Shown here one piece after another: positions 1 to 6,311 of a DNA stretch of 12,347 nt. Below the pieces are notes generated by a model that ran no database searches, was not told the DNA's origin, and worked only from the letters and a program-made list of their open reading frames with translations. A program made the position numbers and the translations under genes. Numbering within the stretch: position 1 is the stretch's first letter; each line of letters begins with the position of its first letter. Where the stretch lies: contig DRGS01000133.1 of NCBI GenBank assembly GCA_011053245.1, forward strand, positions 1-12,347, given 5' to 3'. The DNA comes from Phycisphaerales bacterium (GTDB lineage: Bacteria > Planctomycetota > Phycisphaerae > Sedimentisphaerales > Anaerohalosphaeraceae).

Positions 1-1591
1 GGATAACATGATACCGGCGGTCCTTGCAGAGGGAACCGATAACCGCCGCGATATCCTCGAATTCCTGTGCGAACCGCTCCGTAAGCCCCTCCTGAAAGGT
101 CTCAAGATTATCGAATACAAATACCGGCTGGCATACCTTCCCCGCTTCTGCTGCCAGGTAGATGAATTCATCCATGCCTTTTTCTCGAAGCTGCAGTTCC
201 TGTATATAGTGCACACCCTTTTCGTCGAGATAGCTCTGGAGCACCTTCTGGATATCCTGCAGTGTTTTGCTTTTTTCATTGAACAGAAACGGATGGATCT
301 CCGTATTCGATGTGAACAATCGCTGTATAAGATGCTCAGCCATCGCCGTCTTTCCCATGCCACCCTGACCTCGCAACTGTATGGGCAGTTTCTTCGCCAG
401 CAGCGGCAGGATCTTTGCCTTATCGCGCCGACGTCCTATGAAACGGTAATCGTCGTCATGCGTTAGCAGCAGACGCCCCTGCTCGAAGATGAACCGGTAA
501 GAGGATGACTTAATCTTCTCCGAAGCCTTGTCCCAATCGACAAGCTGGTCAAGTCCGTCACGGCTGTACAGATTCGGGATCATCCACTGGATCGCGGCTC
601 CACCGGCAATATTTGCCTTTCGCCGATCTTCCCACTCCTGCTGTCGCAAATGCTCCCTGGCGCTGTGAAAGCTTTGCAGGATACCCTGCTTGTCGGCTAT
701 CTGCCCATAGAAGTGGGCGCAGAACACACTGGCATAATGATCCAGAATGCTCATACCCATCGAGATCACCGTCGAAACGCCCATTTGCAAGAGCCGGTTG
801 GTCACCCCGCAAAAGCCCTTTTCGCTATCCGCTAAACCCTGCGCCGTCTGGCATGACGACAGCACTACCAGCGGCACAGTATGTTCGGGATTGCAGGTTA
901 CTGCCTGTGCAAAAGCCTTCTCACTTACAATGCGAGAGTTCATCGTCAGGTGGTCCTCTAATTGCAGACTGGCTTGGCCATCTTTGAACAAGGCATGGCC
1001 GGAATAATGAAGAATATGGTATTTGTTCTTTTTGAGTTTTTCCTGCAGCGTTTCAAGCGAACCTTCGTCAGTGAAGTCGATCTCGACCAGCCCACTCTCC
1101 AGCAGCGGCCCAAAAGCCGCCAGGATCAGCCTTTCTTCCTCTTCGTAGCTGAGCCGACCGCGGTGCTCTACATTTTCGGGAGACGAGATCATCACAAGTA
1201 TTTTAAGCACAGGAGCCGTAAGCTCCCTCGCCGTGTCTGCAATGAATCTCTCAGGACATTTACTAAGATGCAGCTTCGCGATCTCCCCCAACGGCTGCCC
1301 GCTCGCAGGATCGATAGCCATTGCCCACGGCAGGTTCAGGATTTCCGCATCGTCATCCATGAGCCTGACATGCGTATGCCGCTGTTGATCGTTGATCTCG
1401 GCAAGTACCTCTACCATTTCGGGCATCTGCTCGACAGCCTTTGACAACTCCTCAGCCAGTCCGGAGACTACCGTATGCTCGAGCGCAAGCCGTCTCTCGA
1501 TATGGTTGGCAATACCGACATTATGCTCGATCAACTGTTGCCGCTGCTCATCACTTATATTCAGTTTTACCTGCCGATAATTCATCGTCAT
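1..1591 (-). CDS. CHAT protease-STAND NTPase protein, C-terminus beyond window
   Basis: An open frame of 530 codons runs from ATG at 1591 to the window edge without a stop, so the protein is partial. Residues 1-120 are an N-terminal region with alpha-helical character. Residues about 125-345 match a CHAT domain (caspase-like cysteine protease): HILHYSGHA places the catalytic His at 199, and LSSCQTA places the catalytic Cys at 247. A second module begins near residue 380 and carries a P-loop, GQGGMGKT (408-415), and a Walker B-like strand, VFVFDN (Asp494), as in STAND/NB-ARC ATPases. In such proteins the missing C-terminus is usually a repeat sensor (TPR, WD40 or similar). GAGAAGGGG lies just upstream of the ATG; a second ATG two codons in (1585) is possible. 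The gene follows the small zinc-site gene by 14 bases, so the two are probably co-transcribed. Inferred role: an NTP-gated protease in a conflict or cell-death system; the target is unknown. Domain calls are by eye but the motifs are clear. Confidence 0.88.
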   Translation of the reverse strand, partial: MTMNYRQVKLNISDEQRQQLIEHNVGIANHIERRLALEHTVVSGLAEELSKAVEQMPEMVEVLAEINDQQRHTHVRLMDDDAEILNLPWAMAIDPASGQPLGEIAKLHLSKCPERFIADTARELTAPVLKILVMISSPENVEHRGRLSYEEEERLILAAFGPLLESGLVEIDFTDEGSLETLQEKLKKNKYHILHYSGHALFKDGQASLQLEDHLTMNSRIVSEKAFAQAVTCNPEHTVPLVVLSSCQTAQGLADSEKGFCGVTNRLLQMGVSTVISMGMSILDHYASVFCAHFYGQIADKQGILQSFHSAREHLRQQEWEDRRKANIAGGAAIQWMIPNLYSRDGLDQLVDWDKASEKIKSSSYRFIFEQGRLLLTHDDDYRFIGRRRDKAKILPLLAKKLPIQLRGQGGMGKTAMAEHLIQRLFTSNTEIHPFLFNEKSKTLQDIQKVLQSYLDEKGVHYIQELQLREKGMDEFIYLAAEAGKVCQPVFVFDNLETFQEGLTERFAQEFEDIAAVIGSLCKDRRYHVI

Positions 1592-1605
1592 TGCCCGACC
1601 CCTTC

Positions 1606-1824
1606 TCACAGATTATGCTTTCGCAGGATTTTCAATATCTCCGCGTCAGGAACCACCTTCTTATCTATCTCGAATGACACAAATTCATTGCAGTCCGGGC
1701 AATACACCTCACCTTCATTTTTAACCGGTTCGCTGCCGACCTCAACTTCAAAGCTCTTCTCGATCACATGCTCGGGATCGTTAGGACATGTAACTCTGTA
1801 GATGACGGTTTTCGTTTCCTTCAT
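1606..1824 (-). CDS. Small putative zinc-ribbon protein, partner of the CHAT-STAND gene
   Basis: This 72-residue protein starts MKETKTVIYR. It has Cys13, His19 and a CPDC pair (Cys42, Cys45), enough to form one four-ligand zinc site. Between these lie short alternating hydrophobic/charged stretches suggesting beta strands, and the last 15 residues look helical and basic. It has no signal peptide or membrane segment, so it is probably cytosolic. A good ribosome site (AAGGTGG) lies just upstream of the ATG. It is the first gene of a minus-strand unit, and the ribosome site of the downstream CHAT-STAND gene abuts its stop codon, which implies linked translation. I do not recognise the family. 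It may be a regulator, adaptor or substrate of the protease; the context supports a functional link but does not show which. Confidence 0.75.
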   Translation of the reverse strand: MKETKTVIYRVTCPNDPEHVIEKSFEVEVGSEPVKNEGEVYCPDCNEFVSFEIDKKVVPDAEILKILRKHNL

Positions 1825-2013
1825 ATTCCACCTTTCTCACTAACCTTCCAGCCTCCAACCGCTCTGCGGCTGTCAACGCCTTTTTTGCGTGCCTTGCATC
1901 CGGATAGGAGGTATCAGAAACCTTTTCTACCTTCTCCCTTACCAAATTCACTCGGTCCACATAATACTAATCCAAAACAACCGACTTGTAAAGCACACTC
2001 CTCACCTTTTTAG

Positions 2014-2067
2014 AAAATCTTTCTTTTCTTGACGCCTTTGCGACACCTGTGGAATAAAATCTTTCTT
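2014..2067. repeat. 12-base direct repeat, 42 bases apart
   Basis: AAAATCTTTCTT occurs exactly at 2014-2025 and again at 2056-2067. The 42-base period equals about four helical turns, so both copies would face the same side of the DNA. They lie 190-245 bases upstream of the minus-strand unit and could be binding sites for its regulator. The sequence is A/T-rich and pyrimidine-rich, so chance is possible. Confidence 0.4.
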
Positions 2068-2105
2068 CTATATTTCCCCAAAAACACTTTTTCGTAGGAG
2101 TTTTG

Positions 2106-2194
2106 GACAAGTACAAGGCTTAGCCAACGCCCTACCGGAAGCGTACTGGTGTACGTTGAGGATTGGGCGGCAGGCGTATAACGAAGTAATTGTC
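2106..2194. repeat. 89-base nested palindromic element, possible structured RNA
   Basis: Four sets of complementary arms nest inside one another. Outer arms GACAAGTAC (2106-2114) and GTAATTGTC (2186-2194) pair at 8 of 9 positions. GCC (2123-2125) pairs with GGC (2173-2175), CGCCC (2128-2132) with GGGCG (2165-2169), and CGTAC (2142-2146) with GTACG (2151-2155) around a TGGT loop. The inner stem extends by a G-U and an A-U pair. The element is more GC-rich than the flanking DNA. It could fold as one long irregular hairpin in RNA, or be a small non-autonomous mobile or dispersed element. I find no tRNA-like features and cannot name a known RNA family. It ends 19 bases before a consensus promoter. 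Confidence 0.5.
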
Positions 2195-2213
2195 AAAAAG
2201 AACCAGAAAAAGC

Positions 2214-2242
2214 TTGACATTTAATACTGAGCTTTGTATAAT
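2214..2242 (+). promoter_or_regulatory. Consensus sigma-70 promoter
   Basis: TTGACA (2214-2219) and TATAAT (2237-2242) are both perfect and are separated by the ideal 17 bases. Transcription would start near 2249 on the plus strand. No credible gene starts soon afterwards; the first confident one begins at 3084 and has its own sigma-54 promoter. The promoter may therefore drive a non-coding transcript or serve as a constitutive distal promoter for the flagellar operon. Confidence 0.7.
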
Positions 2243-2250
2243 GGCTAATT

Positions 2251-2270
2251 AACAATCAAGATAGATTGTT
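2251..2270. repeat. Perfect inverted repeat at the expected start of the sigma-70 transcript
   Basis: AACAATC (2251-2257) and GATTGTT (2264-2270) are perfect complements around a six-base loop. The repeat begins about two bases after the predicted start site. It could be an operator overlapping the start or a 5' hairpin protecting the transcript. It is A/T-rich and has no T-run after it, so it is not a typical terminator. Confidence 0.5.
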
Positions 2271-2574
2271 GCGAATAATGGGGCACAAAAACATGAAAAA
2301 ACAACAAAAACCGGGATATTCCAAAAATACACAAAAACATCGTTTATTAGTGTCAATTCGTGTTCATTCGTGGTTCCAGCGAATAAAAAACATGAAAAAC
2401 AAAGCCAATTTTACAAGCCTAAAAATTACCGCAAGCCCTTACAGTAGAACCACTTACAACTATTTATCCACCAAAACCCAAAACGGAACAAAGCCAAACA
2501 AAGCCAATTTAAAGCCAATTTTAGCCCGCCGACCTGTCGGTGTGGTTGTATTTAATAAAAAAAGAAAAATTCCA

Positions 2575-2609
2575 CCCCTAAACCCTAACCCCTATCCCCT
2601 AACCCCTAA
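2575..2609. repeat. Imperfect CCCTAA-like tandem repeat
   Basis: Five consecutive units of three or four C followed by TA or TAA, one with TAT, form a telomere-like run. On the minus strand this is a G-run array of five GGG/GGGG blocks separated by two to four bases, which could form a G-quadruplex. No gene overlaps it. Confidence 0.55.
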
Positions 2610-2711
2610 TAATAGGATACCCTCACTTTTTCCAGATAAACCCCTAAAATCGCACAACCTTTTTATGGGATTCAAACCCAATTTCCCCGATCAGAGAAAC
2701 ACTGCAAACTC

Positions 2712-2735
2712 TTGCTGTGAAAGTGCTTACAGCAA
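2712..2735. repeat. 24-base operator-like inverted repeat
   Basis: TTGCTGT (2712-2718) and ACAGCAA (2729-2735) are perfect complements around ten bases. It lies roughly 270 bases before the start expected from the sigma-54 promoter, within the range over which sigma-54 activators bind upstream and act by looping. It may be the binding site of the activator encoded in the operon, but no second copy was seen and the assignment is a guess. Confidence 0.35.
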
Positions 2736-2979
2736 TTTACTCCCCAAATTCCGACAGAAAAACAAACCCAATACAAACCCAAACAAAGCCAATTTTTTCA
2801 CTACCCCCAGACCCCATTTTAGCGAGGAGCTTTTTCCGGTCACCCGCGCACGAAAAATGTCCATCAGTTATACACTACCGCAAATTTTGAACACTTCCAT
2901 TAATGCGAAAATCTCAAAAAACCGTATTCCTAAGGTCAAAAACGCCGAATTATTCGATAATCAAAGCTGCCTGAGAATC

Positions 2980-2995
2980 TGGCACAATTATTGCA
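2980..2995 (+). promoter_or_regulatory. Consensus sigma-54 promoter of the flagellar operon
   Basis: TGGCAC (2980-2985), five bases, then TTGCA (2991-2995) matches the -24/-12 consensus TGGCAC-N5-TTGCW exactly. Transcription should start near 3006, about 80 bases before the first gene. The third gene of the operon is a sigma-54 activator with an intact GAFTGA motif, which strongly supports function and suggests positive autoregulation. Confidence 0.85.
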
Positions 2996-3016
2996 ATAAT
3001 CATTTGCGAACAGATA

Positions 3017-3039
3017 CCGCGCATGCAGTATCAGCGCGG
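3017..3039. repeat. GC-rich hairpin in the operon leader
   Basis: CCGCGC (3017-3022) and GCGCGG (3034-3039) are perfect complements around an 11-base loop. The hairpin would form in the leader RNA between the predicted start near 3006 and the ATG at 3084. No T-run follows, so it is not a standard terminator; mRNA stabilisation or a translational effect is possible. Confidence 0.4.
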
Positions 3040-3083
3040 ATCGCGTGGAATGGACCCGGTTATACAGGGAAACGAAGTATAAA

Positions 3084-5528
3084 ATGGATACAGATGTCAA
3101 AAACTTATTCGAAAACGCTTCCAAGACCCCTGACGTCTCTGAGGTTTTCGCAAAGCATACCCCCCGGGACATCTCCGCACAGGACATTTTCGCAGGCGAC
3201 GAGGATCTATATAAGGAAATAGAGGAAGCAAATCGCCCGGCTATAGTACAGCAGGCAAGCCAAGCCGGGAAAACCGCCGCAAAAGCGGTAACAACAATGT
3301 CAATAACGCACATTATACTTATCGTAAATGTCGTTATTATTACAGCAGTGCTCGCGTTTTTGCTCTTAAGACCCAATGCACTCGTAATACAGAAAATAGT
3401 ACGAACTCAGGTAACAGACAATACATCAGGATCTACCAAGCCGGGTGAGACCGTAATGGTAAGTGAGGCAACCGCCAAGGCACTCGATAAGGCGATCTCG
3501 TGGGATCTCGCCCAAAAGTTCTACGATGCCGGCGATTTCGGTCAGGCCCACTACGTTTTCTCGAAGATGGCCGAAAATCTAACGACAAATTTGCCAGCCG
3601 ACCTGTTCCTGAAAGATTTTCTCAAACTCAGGATGGCTCTGTGCCTTCACAAAACAGGACAAGATGAACAGGTTAGCAGTTTATTTACCGTCGCCCTTCA
3701 AAGCCGCTCGCCAGCAGTAAGAGCGCTTGCAAATTACAACCTTATGTTCATCGAAATGCACAATAACAGGTACCTTAACGCACGAAAACATGCATATCAA
3801 ACGCTGGGACTATTGAAAGCTTTCGAGGAAAACTTTCCCCAGCCGCTTGAAGCCGATTGCTATTTCACGCTCGCCGAAGCGATGACAAGACAGGTATTTG
3901 TCCTGAACAATGCTCCAGACAGATTGCCGGGGCAACTCTGGTCCGATACACTTATGATCGCCTCCGTCCCGCAGATGACACAGGATCAACTGCGTTCATT
4001 CCTTCAGACGGGTACATATAAATTAAGTGAAGCCGCCGTTACGCCAAGGGTTGAAAAACGTCCCGCAATGGTGGTCGGCTCACAATGGTCCGTGATTTCC
4101 GTAAATGCCCCGTTAGCGGAAGTTATTTCGCGTTTTGCTTCGACTTCAGGTATGAATATTTACTGGGAAATCCCGGATGAAGGCATGAAACTCAGACCTG
4201 TAACGGTATACATGCCCACGGCATCGCGGCAAAATCTTGCCGAAGTAACAATAGGCAGCACCGGTCTTATGGCACGCTTTGACGGCAAGGACAACATGTT
4301 CATATACGATCCGCAGGTTTATTCGGATCTCGACGAATACAAGACACTTCTGACAAAAGAGGCGATAGCGACATGGCATCGTTTCCTACAGGTATACCGC
4401 GGTGACCACAGAACGCCAAATGCTCATTTCTCGCTTGGAAAATTACAGGAATACGCAGGCCAGATACCAACGGCACTTAGCCAATACAAATACCTCGCAA
4501 GCCGGTTTTCACACAATCCACTTGCGCCATACGCTCTGTTAAATGCCAGCAAAATAAAAACAAATCTCCATGACTACACCGGGGCAAAAGAGGATCTTAA
4601 CGAACTGATCATACATCATTCGGATACAAAAGTCGTCGACCAGGCTCATTTGTATCTCGCTGAAGCAACTATGATGACCAAGAACTATGACAGTGCAATA
4701 AAAATGTTTCGCAAGGTCTATAATCTTGATCTCAATCGACAATCGCAGCAAAAAGCCGCATACGGACTCGGAAAGTGCTTCTACGAAACTCAGCAGTACG
4801 AAGATGCGTCGAAATGGCTCGCACATGCTATCAACTTGACTGACAATGCTGCCGACGTCCGCCTGCACAATGCTTATTTTATGTTCGGTAAATGCCAGAT
4901 GTATTTGAAGGACTACGAACAGGCTTCGACCGTATTGAGAAAGGCTCTGGGCGGACCAATATCCCAGCAGGAATATGTCAGCATTATTCTTGAACTCGTT
5001 AAAGCACACGTACGTCAGGAAAAATATATAGTTGCCCTGAACATCCTCGAAAATGTGCCGCTAAAACAGCTTACGCAAGAAGATACTTGCCGCGTACTTA
5101 TAGCAAGAGCGGGTATGATGCGGCAGATGGATCTCCATGACGCAGCCAGTGCTTTGCTAAGACGAAAAATACAGTTTATTGCCAATTCAGAGATCAGGGC
5201 AAAACTCTCACTCGAACTGGCAAAATGTTATATCGATATGGGCGACCTTACGATCGCAAGTAAAAGACTTACCGACGCCATCTATGACCTGCCGCCAGGA
5301 GAACTCACACAGCAAGCCAATTTACTGCTTGTCGATGTCTCAATGAAAATGGGAAACTATCGACAGGCTAAAGATATATGCCTGAAACTTCTGAAATATA
5401 TCGAGAACAATGAAATGAAGGATCAGGCAGGGAATATGCTTGGCAAAATATATACCCATTTCGGCCAGTACGACAAAGCTGCATTGGCACACGCAGGCGT
5501 CTATGATACCAAAGGAGCAAATCCATAA
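3084..5528 (+). CDS. Membrane-anchored TPR protein with STN-like domain, first gene of the flagellar operon
   Basis: The 814-residue product starts MDTDVKNLFE. Residues 1-72 are charged and probably cytoplasmic; about 74-95 form one strongly hydrophobic helix, giving a single-pass protein with most of its mass outside the membrane. Residues about 329-409 resemble an STN/secretin N-domain (VISVNAPLAEVISRFA, then GMNIYWEIP and a short beta region). From about 440 to the end there are many TPR-like helix pairs, such as YDSAIKMFRKVYN, YEDASKWLAHAIN and YEQASTVLRKAL. I do not recognise a named family. The start at 3084 puts a GAAG at a fair distance upstream; an in-frame ATG at 3045 would add 13 residues of poor character. 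Its place behind the sigma-54 promoter and before flagellar genes suggests a role in flagellar assembly, perhaps periplasmic scaffolding, but this is inferred from context. The stop overlaps the next ATG by one base. Confidence 0.85.
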   Translation: MDTDVKNLFENASKTPDVSEVFAKHTPRDISAQDIFAGDEDLYKEIEEANRPAIVQQASQAGKTAAKAVTTMSITHIILIVNVVIITAVLAFLLLRPNALVIQKIVRTQVTDNTSGSTKPGETVMVSEATAKALDKAISWDLAQKFYDAGDFGQAHYVFSKMAENLTTNLPADLFLKDFLKLRMALCLHKTGQDEQVSSLFTVALQSRSPAVRALANYNLMFIEMHNNRYLNARKHAYQTLGLLKAFEENFPQPLEADCYFTLAEAMTRQVFVLNNAPDRLPGQLWSDTLMIASVPQMTQDQLRSFLQTGTYKLSEAAVTPRVEKRPAMVVGSQWSVISVNAPLAEVISRFASTSGMNIYWEIPDEGMKLRPVTVYMPTASRQNLAEVTIGSTGLMARFDGKDNMFIYDPQVYSDLDEYKTLLTKEAIATWHRFLQVYRGDHRTPNAHFSLGKLQEYAGQIPTALSQYKYLASRFSHNPLAPYALLNASKIKTNLHDYTGAKEDLNELIIHHSDTKVVDQAHLYLAEATMMTKNYDSAIKMFRKVYNLDLNRQSQQKAAYGLGKCFYETQQYEDASKWLAHAINLTDNAADVRLHNAYFMFGKCQMYLKDYEQASTVLRKALGGPISQQEYVSIILELVKAHVRQEKYIVALNILENVPLKQLTQEDTCRVLIARAGMMRQMDLHDAASALLRRKIQFIANSEIRAKLSLELAKCYIDMGDLTIASKRLTDAIYDLPPGELTQQANLLLVDVSMKMGNYRQAKDICLKLLKYIENNEMKDQAGNMLGKIYTHFGQYDKAALAHAGVYDTKGANP

Positions 5529-6307
5529 TGAAAACCGAAATGTCAAAAATCCGGTTTATCGTGATATTTATGGCGATCTGCTCCTCTGCATATTCTTATG
5601 CGGCAGAGCAAAAAGTACAAACCCAAAACAATGAAATAATAAGCAAGTCAAGAATACTGCAAAAACAGTTTATTCAAAACGATATTATTTCATTGCAAGT
5701 TGATGAAACCACCGCTAATCAGACCGAACTCCAGCGGATCATCGACGAGATGCAAAAACTTCAGATGCCTTCATTGTATGGTACAGAAGCAGATGATAAC
5801 GAATCTGATGTCGTTGACGACCCAGCCGTAGAGACGCAAAGTCAATTGGACACCGCACCTCCTGCAAACGTAGCTGTACCTGAAACTCAGCCAAAAAACA
5901 CAGGCAATATTTCCAGGCGGATATTTGACAAGTTACTTGAAAACCCGGAAAAAATAGTCGATCCGCTTTCTACCGCGCAGGCGCTCTTCATAGGCGATAA
6001 AATGGCAGACGCGGCAAAATTCTATAAGATAGCTTTACAACGTACCGACAAAATCGACAGTACCGACAGTATCGACGAAATCGAAGACGCTTCCGATCGC
6101 CAGTGGATACTCTTTCAGATAGGCAATTGCCTGCGAAAAGACGACCCTGACGAGGCATACAAGTATTACCAGCAGCTTATCGAAGAATATCCAAGTTCGG
6201 GATGGAATCCAGCGGCACTTGCATGCCAGCAGGTCATTACATGGTACAAGCAAACCCAGCCGTCAAATATATTGGAGCAGTACACAAGTGACCCAAACAG
6301 TATCTGA
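5528..6307 (+). CDS. Secreted TPR-like protein of the flagellar operon
   Basis: The 259-residue product starts with a signal peptide: a basic start, a hydrophobic core (IRFIVIFMAICSSA), and a likely cleavage after YAA near residue 26. Residues about 27-130 are polar and low in complexity, with many Gln, Asp, Thr and Pro. Residues about 145-250 contain TPR-like helices, including MADAAKFYKIALQR and DEAYKYYQQLIEEYPSS, similar in style to the preceding protein. A short acidic repeat (TDKIDSTDSIDEIE) lies near residue 173. The start codon overlaps the previous stop (TAATG), with AGGAG at 5513-5517 as the ribosome site, so the two are probably translationally coupled and act together in the periplasm. 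I do not recognise the family; a periplasmic flagellar accessory role is inferred only from position. Confidence 0.8.
   Translation: MKTEMSKIRFIVIFMAICSSAYSYAAEQKVQTQNNEIISKSRILQKQFIQNDIISLQVDETTANQTELQRIIDEMQKLQMPSLYGTEADDNESDVVDDPAVETQSQLDTAPPANVAVPETQPKNTGNISRRIFDKLLENPEKIVDPLSTAQALFIGDKMADAAKFYKIALQRTDKIDSTDSIDEIEDASDRQWILFQIGNCLRKDDPDEAYKYYQQLIEEYPSSGWNPAALACQQVITWYKQTQPSNILEQYTSDPNSI
6274..6290 (+). promoter_or_regulatory. Ribosome site and alternative GTG start for the sigma-54 activator
   Basis: GGAG at 6274-6277 lies ten bases before an in-frame GTG at 6288, inside the end of the preceding gene. Starting there would add eight residues before the ATG at 6312, which itself lacks a clear ribosome site. 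The receiver domain begins right after 6312, so the protein core is unaffected either way. Confidence 0.4.
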
Positions 6308-6311
6308 CAAT

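Larger units (their letters stand above)
2340..2800. repeat. Cluster of short dispersed repeats in G-poor DNA
   Basis: AAAGCCAATTT occurs exactly four times: 2401-2411, 2500-2510, 2511-2521 (tandem with the previous copy) and 2785-2795. ATTCGTG occurs at 2356-2362 and 2366-2372. ACAAACCCAA-like strings recur around 2762-2784. A short palindrome, CCGAC-CT-GTCGG, lies near 2529-2540. I recall similar strings as recurrent intergenic sequence in Phycisphaerae genomes, where they give rise to spurious predicted proteins rich in Lys, Pro and Asn. This is recollection, not a search. Confidence 0.6.
1825..2979. other. Long gene-free region between the CHAT unit and the flagellar operon
   Basis: I see no convincing coding sequence here on either strand. 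A plus-strand frame stays open from 2266 to 3222, but it encodes a Lys/Asn/Pro/Thr-rich product built from short DNA repeats, crosses the sigma-54 promoter and enters the next gene out of frame, so I treat it as chance. The segment 1825-2105 should hold the promoter of the minus-strand unit, but I found no clear -35/-10 pair there. The rest contains the palindromic element, sigma-70 promoter, hairpin, repeat tract and inverted repeat listed separately. The plus strand from about 2270 to 2830 is strikingly poor in G and rich in A and C. Confidence 0.7.

Noticed and set aside
8..1444. Several plus-strand open frames opposite the CHAT-STAND gene
   Set aside because: They lack recognisable motifs and lie antisense to a continuous minus-strand frame with clear catalytic and P-loop motifs.
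1870..1892. ACGC and GCGT around a T-rich loop as a terminator
   Set aside because: The arms are only four bases long and the T-run lies in the loop, not after the stem.
1768..2013. An 81-codon plus-strand frame
   Set aside because: It overlaps the small zinc-site gene antisense, is Pro/His-rich without family features, and has no good ribosome site.
2106..2194. A tRNA or a rho-independent terminator
   Set aside because: There is no cloverleaf with anticodon and T-loop signatures, and no T-run follows the stem on either strand.
2340..2800. A CRISPR array
   Set aside because: The repeats are too short, irregularly spaced and partly tandem, with no equal-length spacers and no cas genes nearby.
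3045..3083. An earlier ATG for the STN/TPR protein
   Set aside because: It would add 13 residues without a clear ribosome site and would fall close to the leader hairpin; the ATG at 3084 looks better, though not certain.
2266..3222. A 318-codon open frame on the plus strand starting just after the sigma-70 promoter
   Set aside because: Its product is a Lys/Asn/Pro/Thr-rich string built from short DNA repeats, it runs through a consensus sigma-54 promoter, and it overlaps the next real gene out of frame. G-poor DNA explains the lack of stops.
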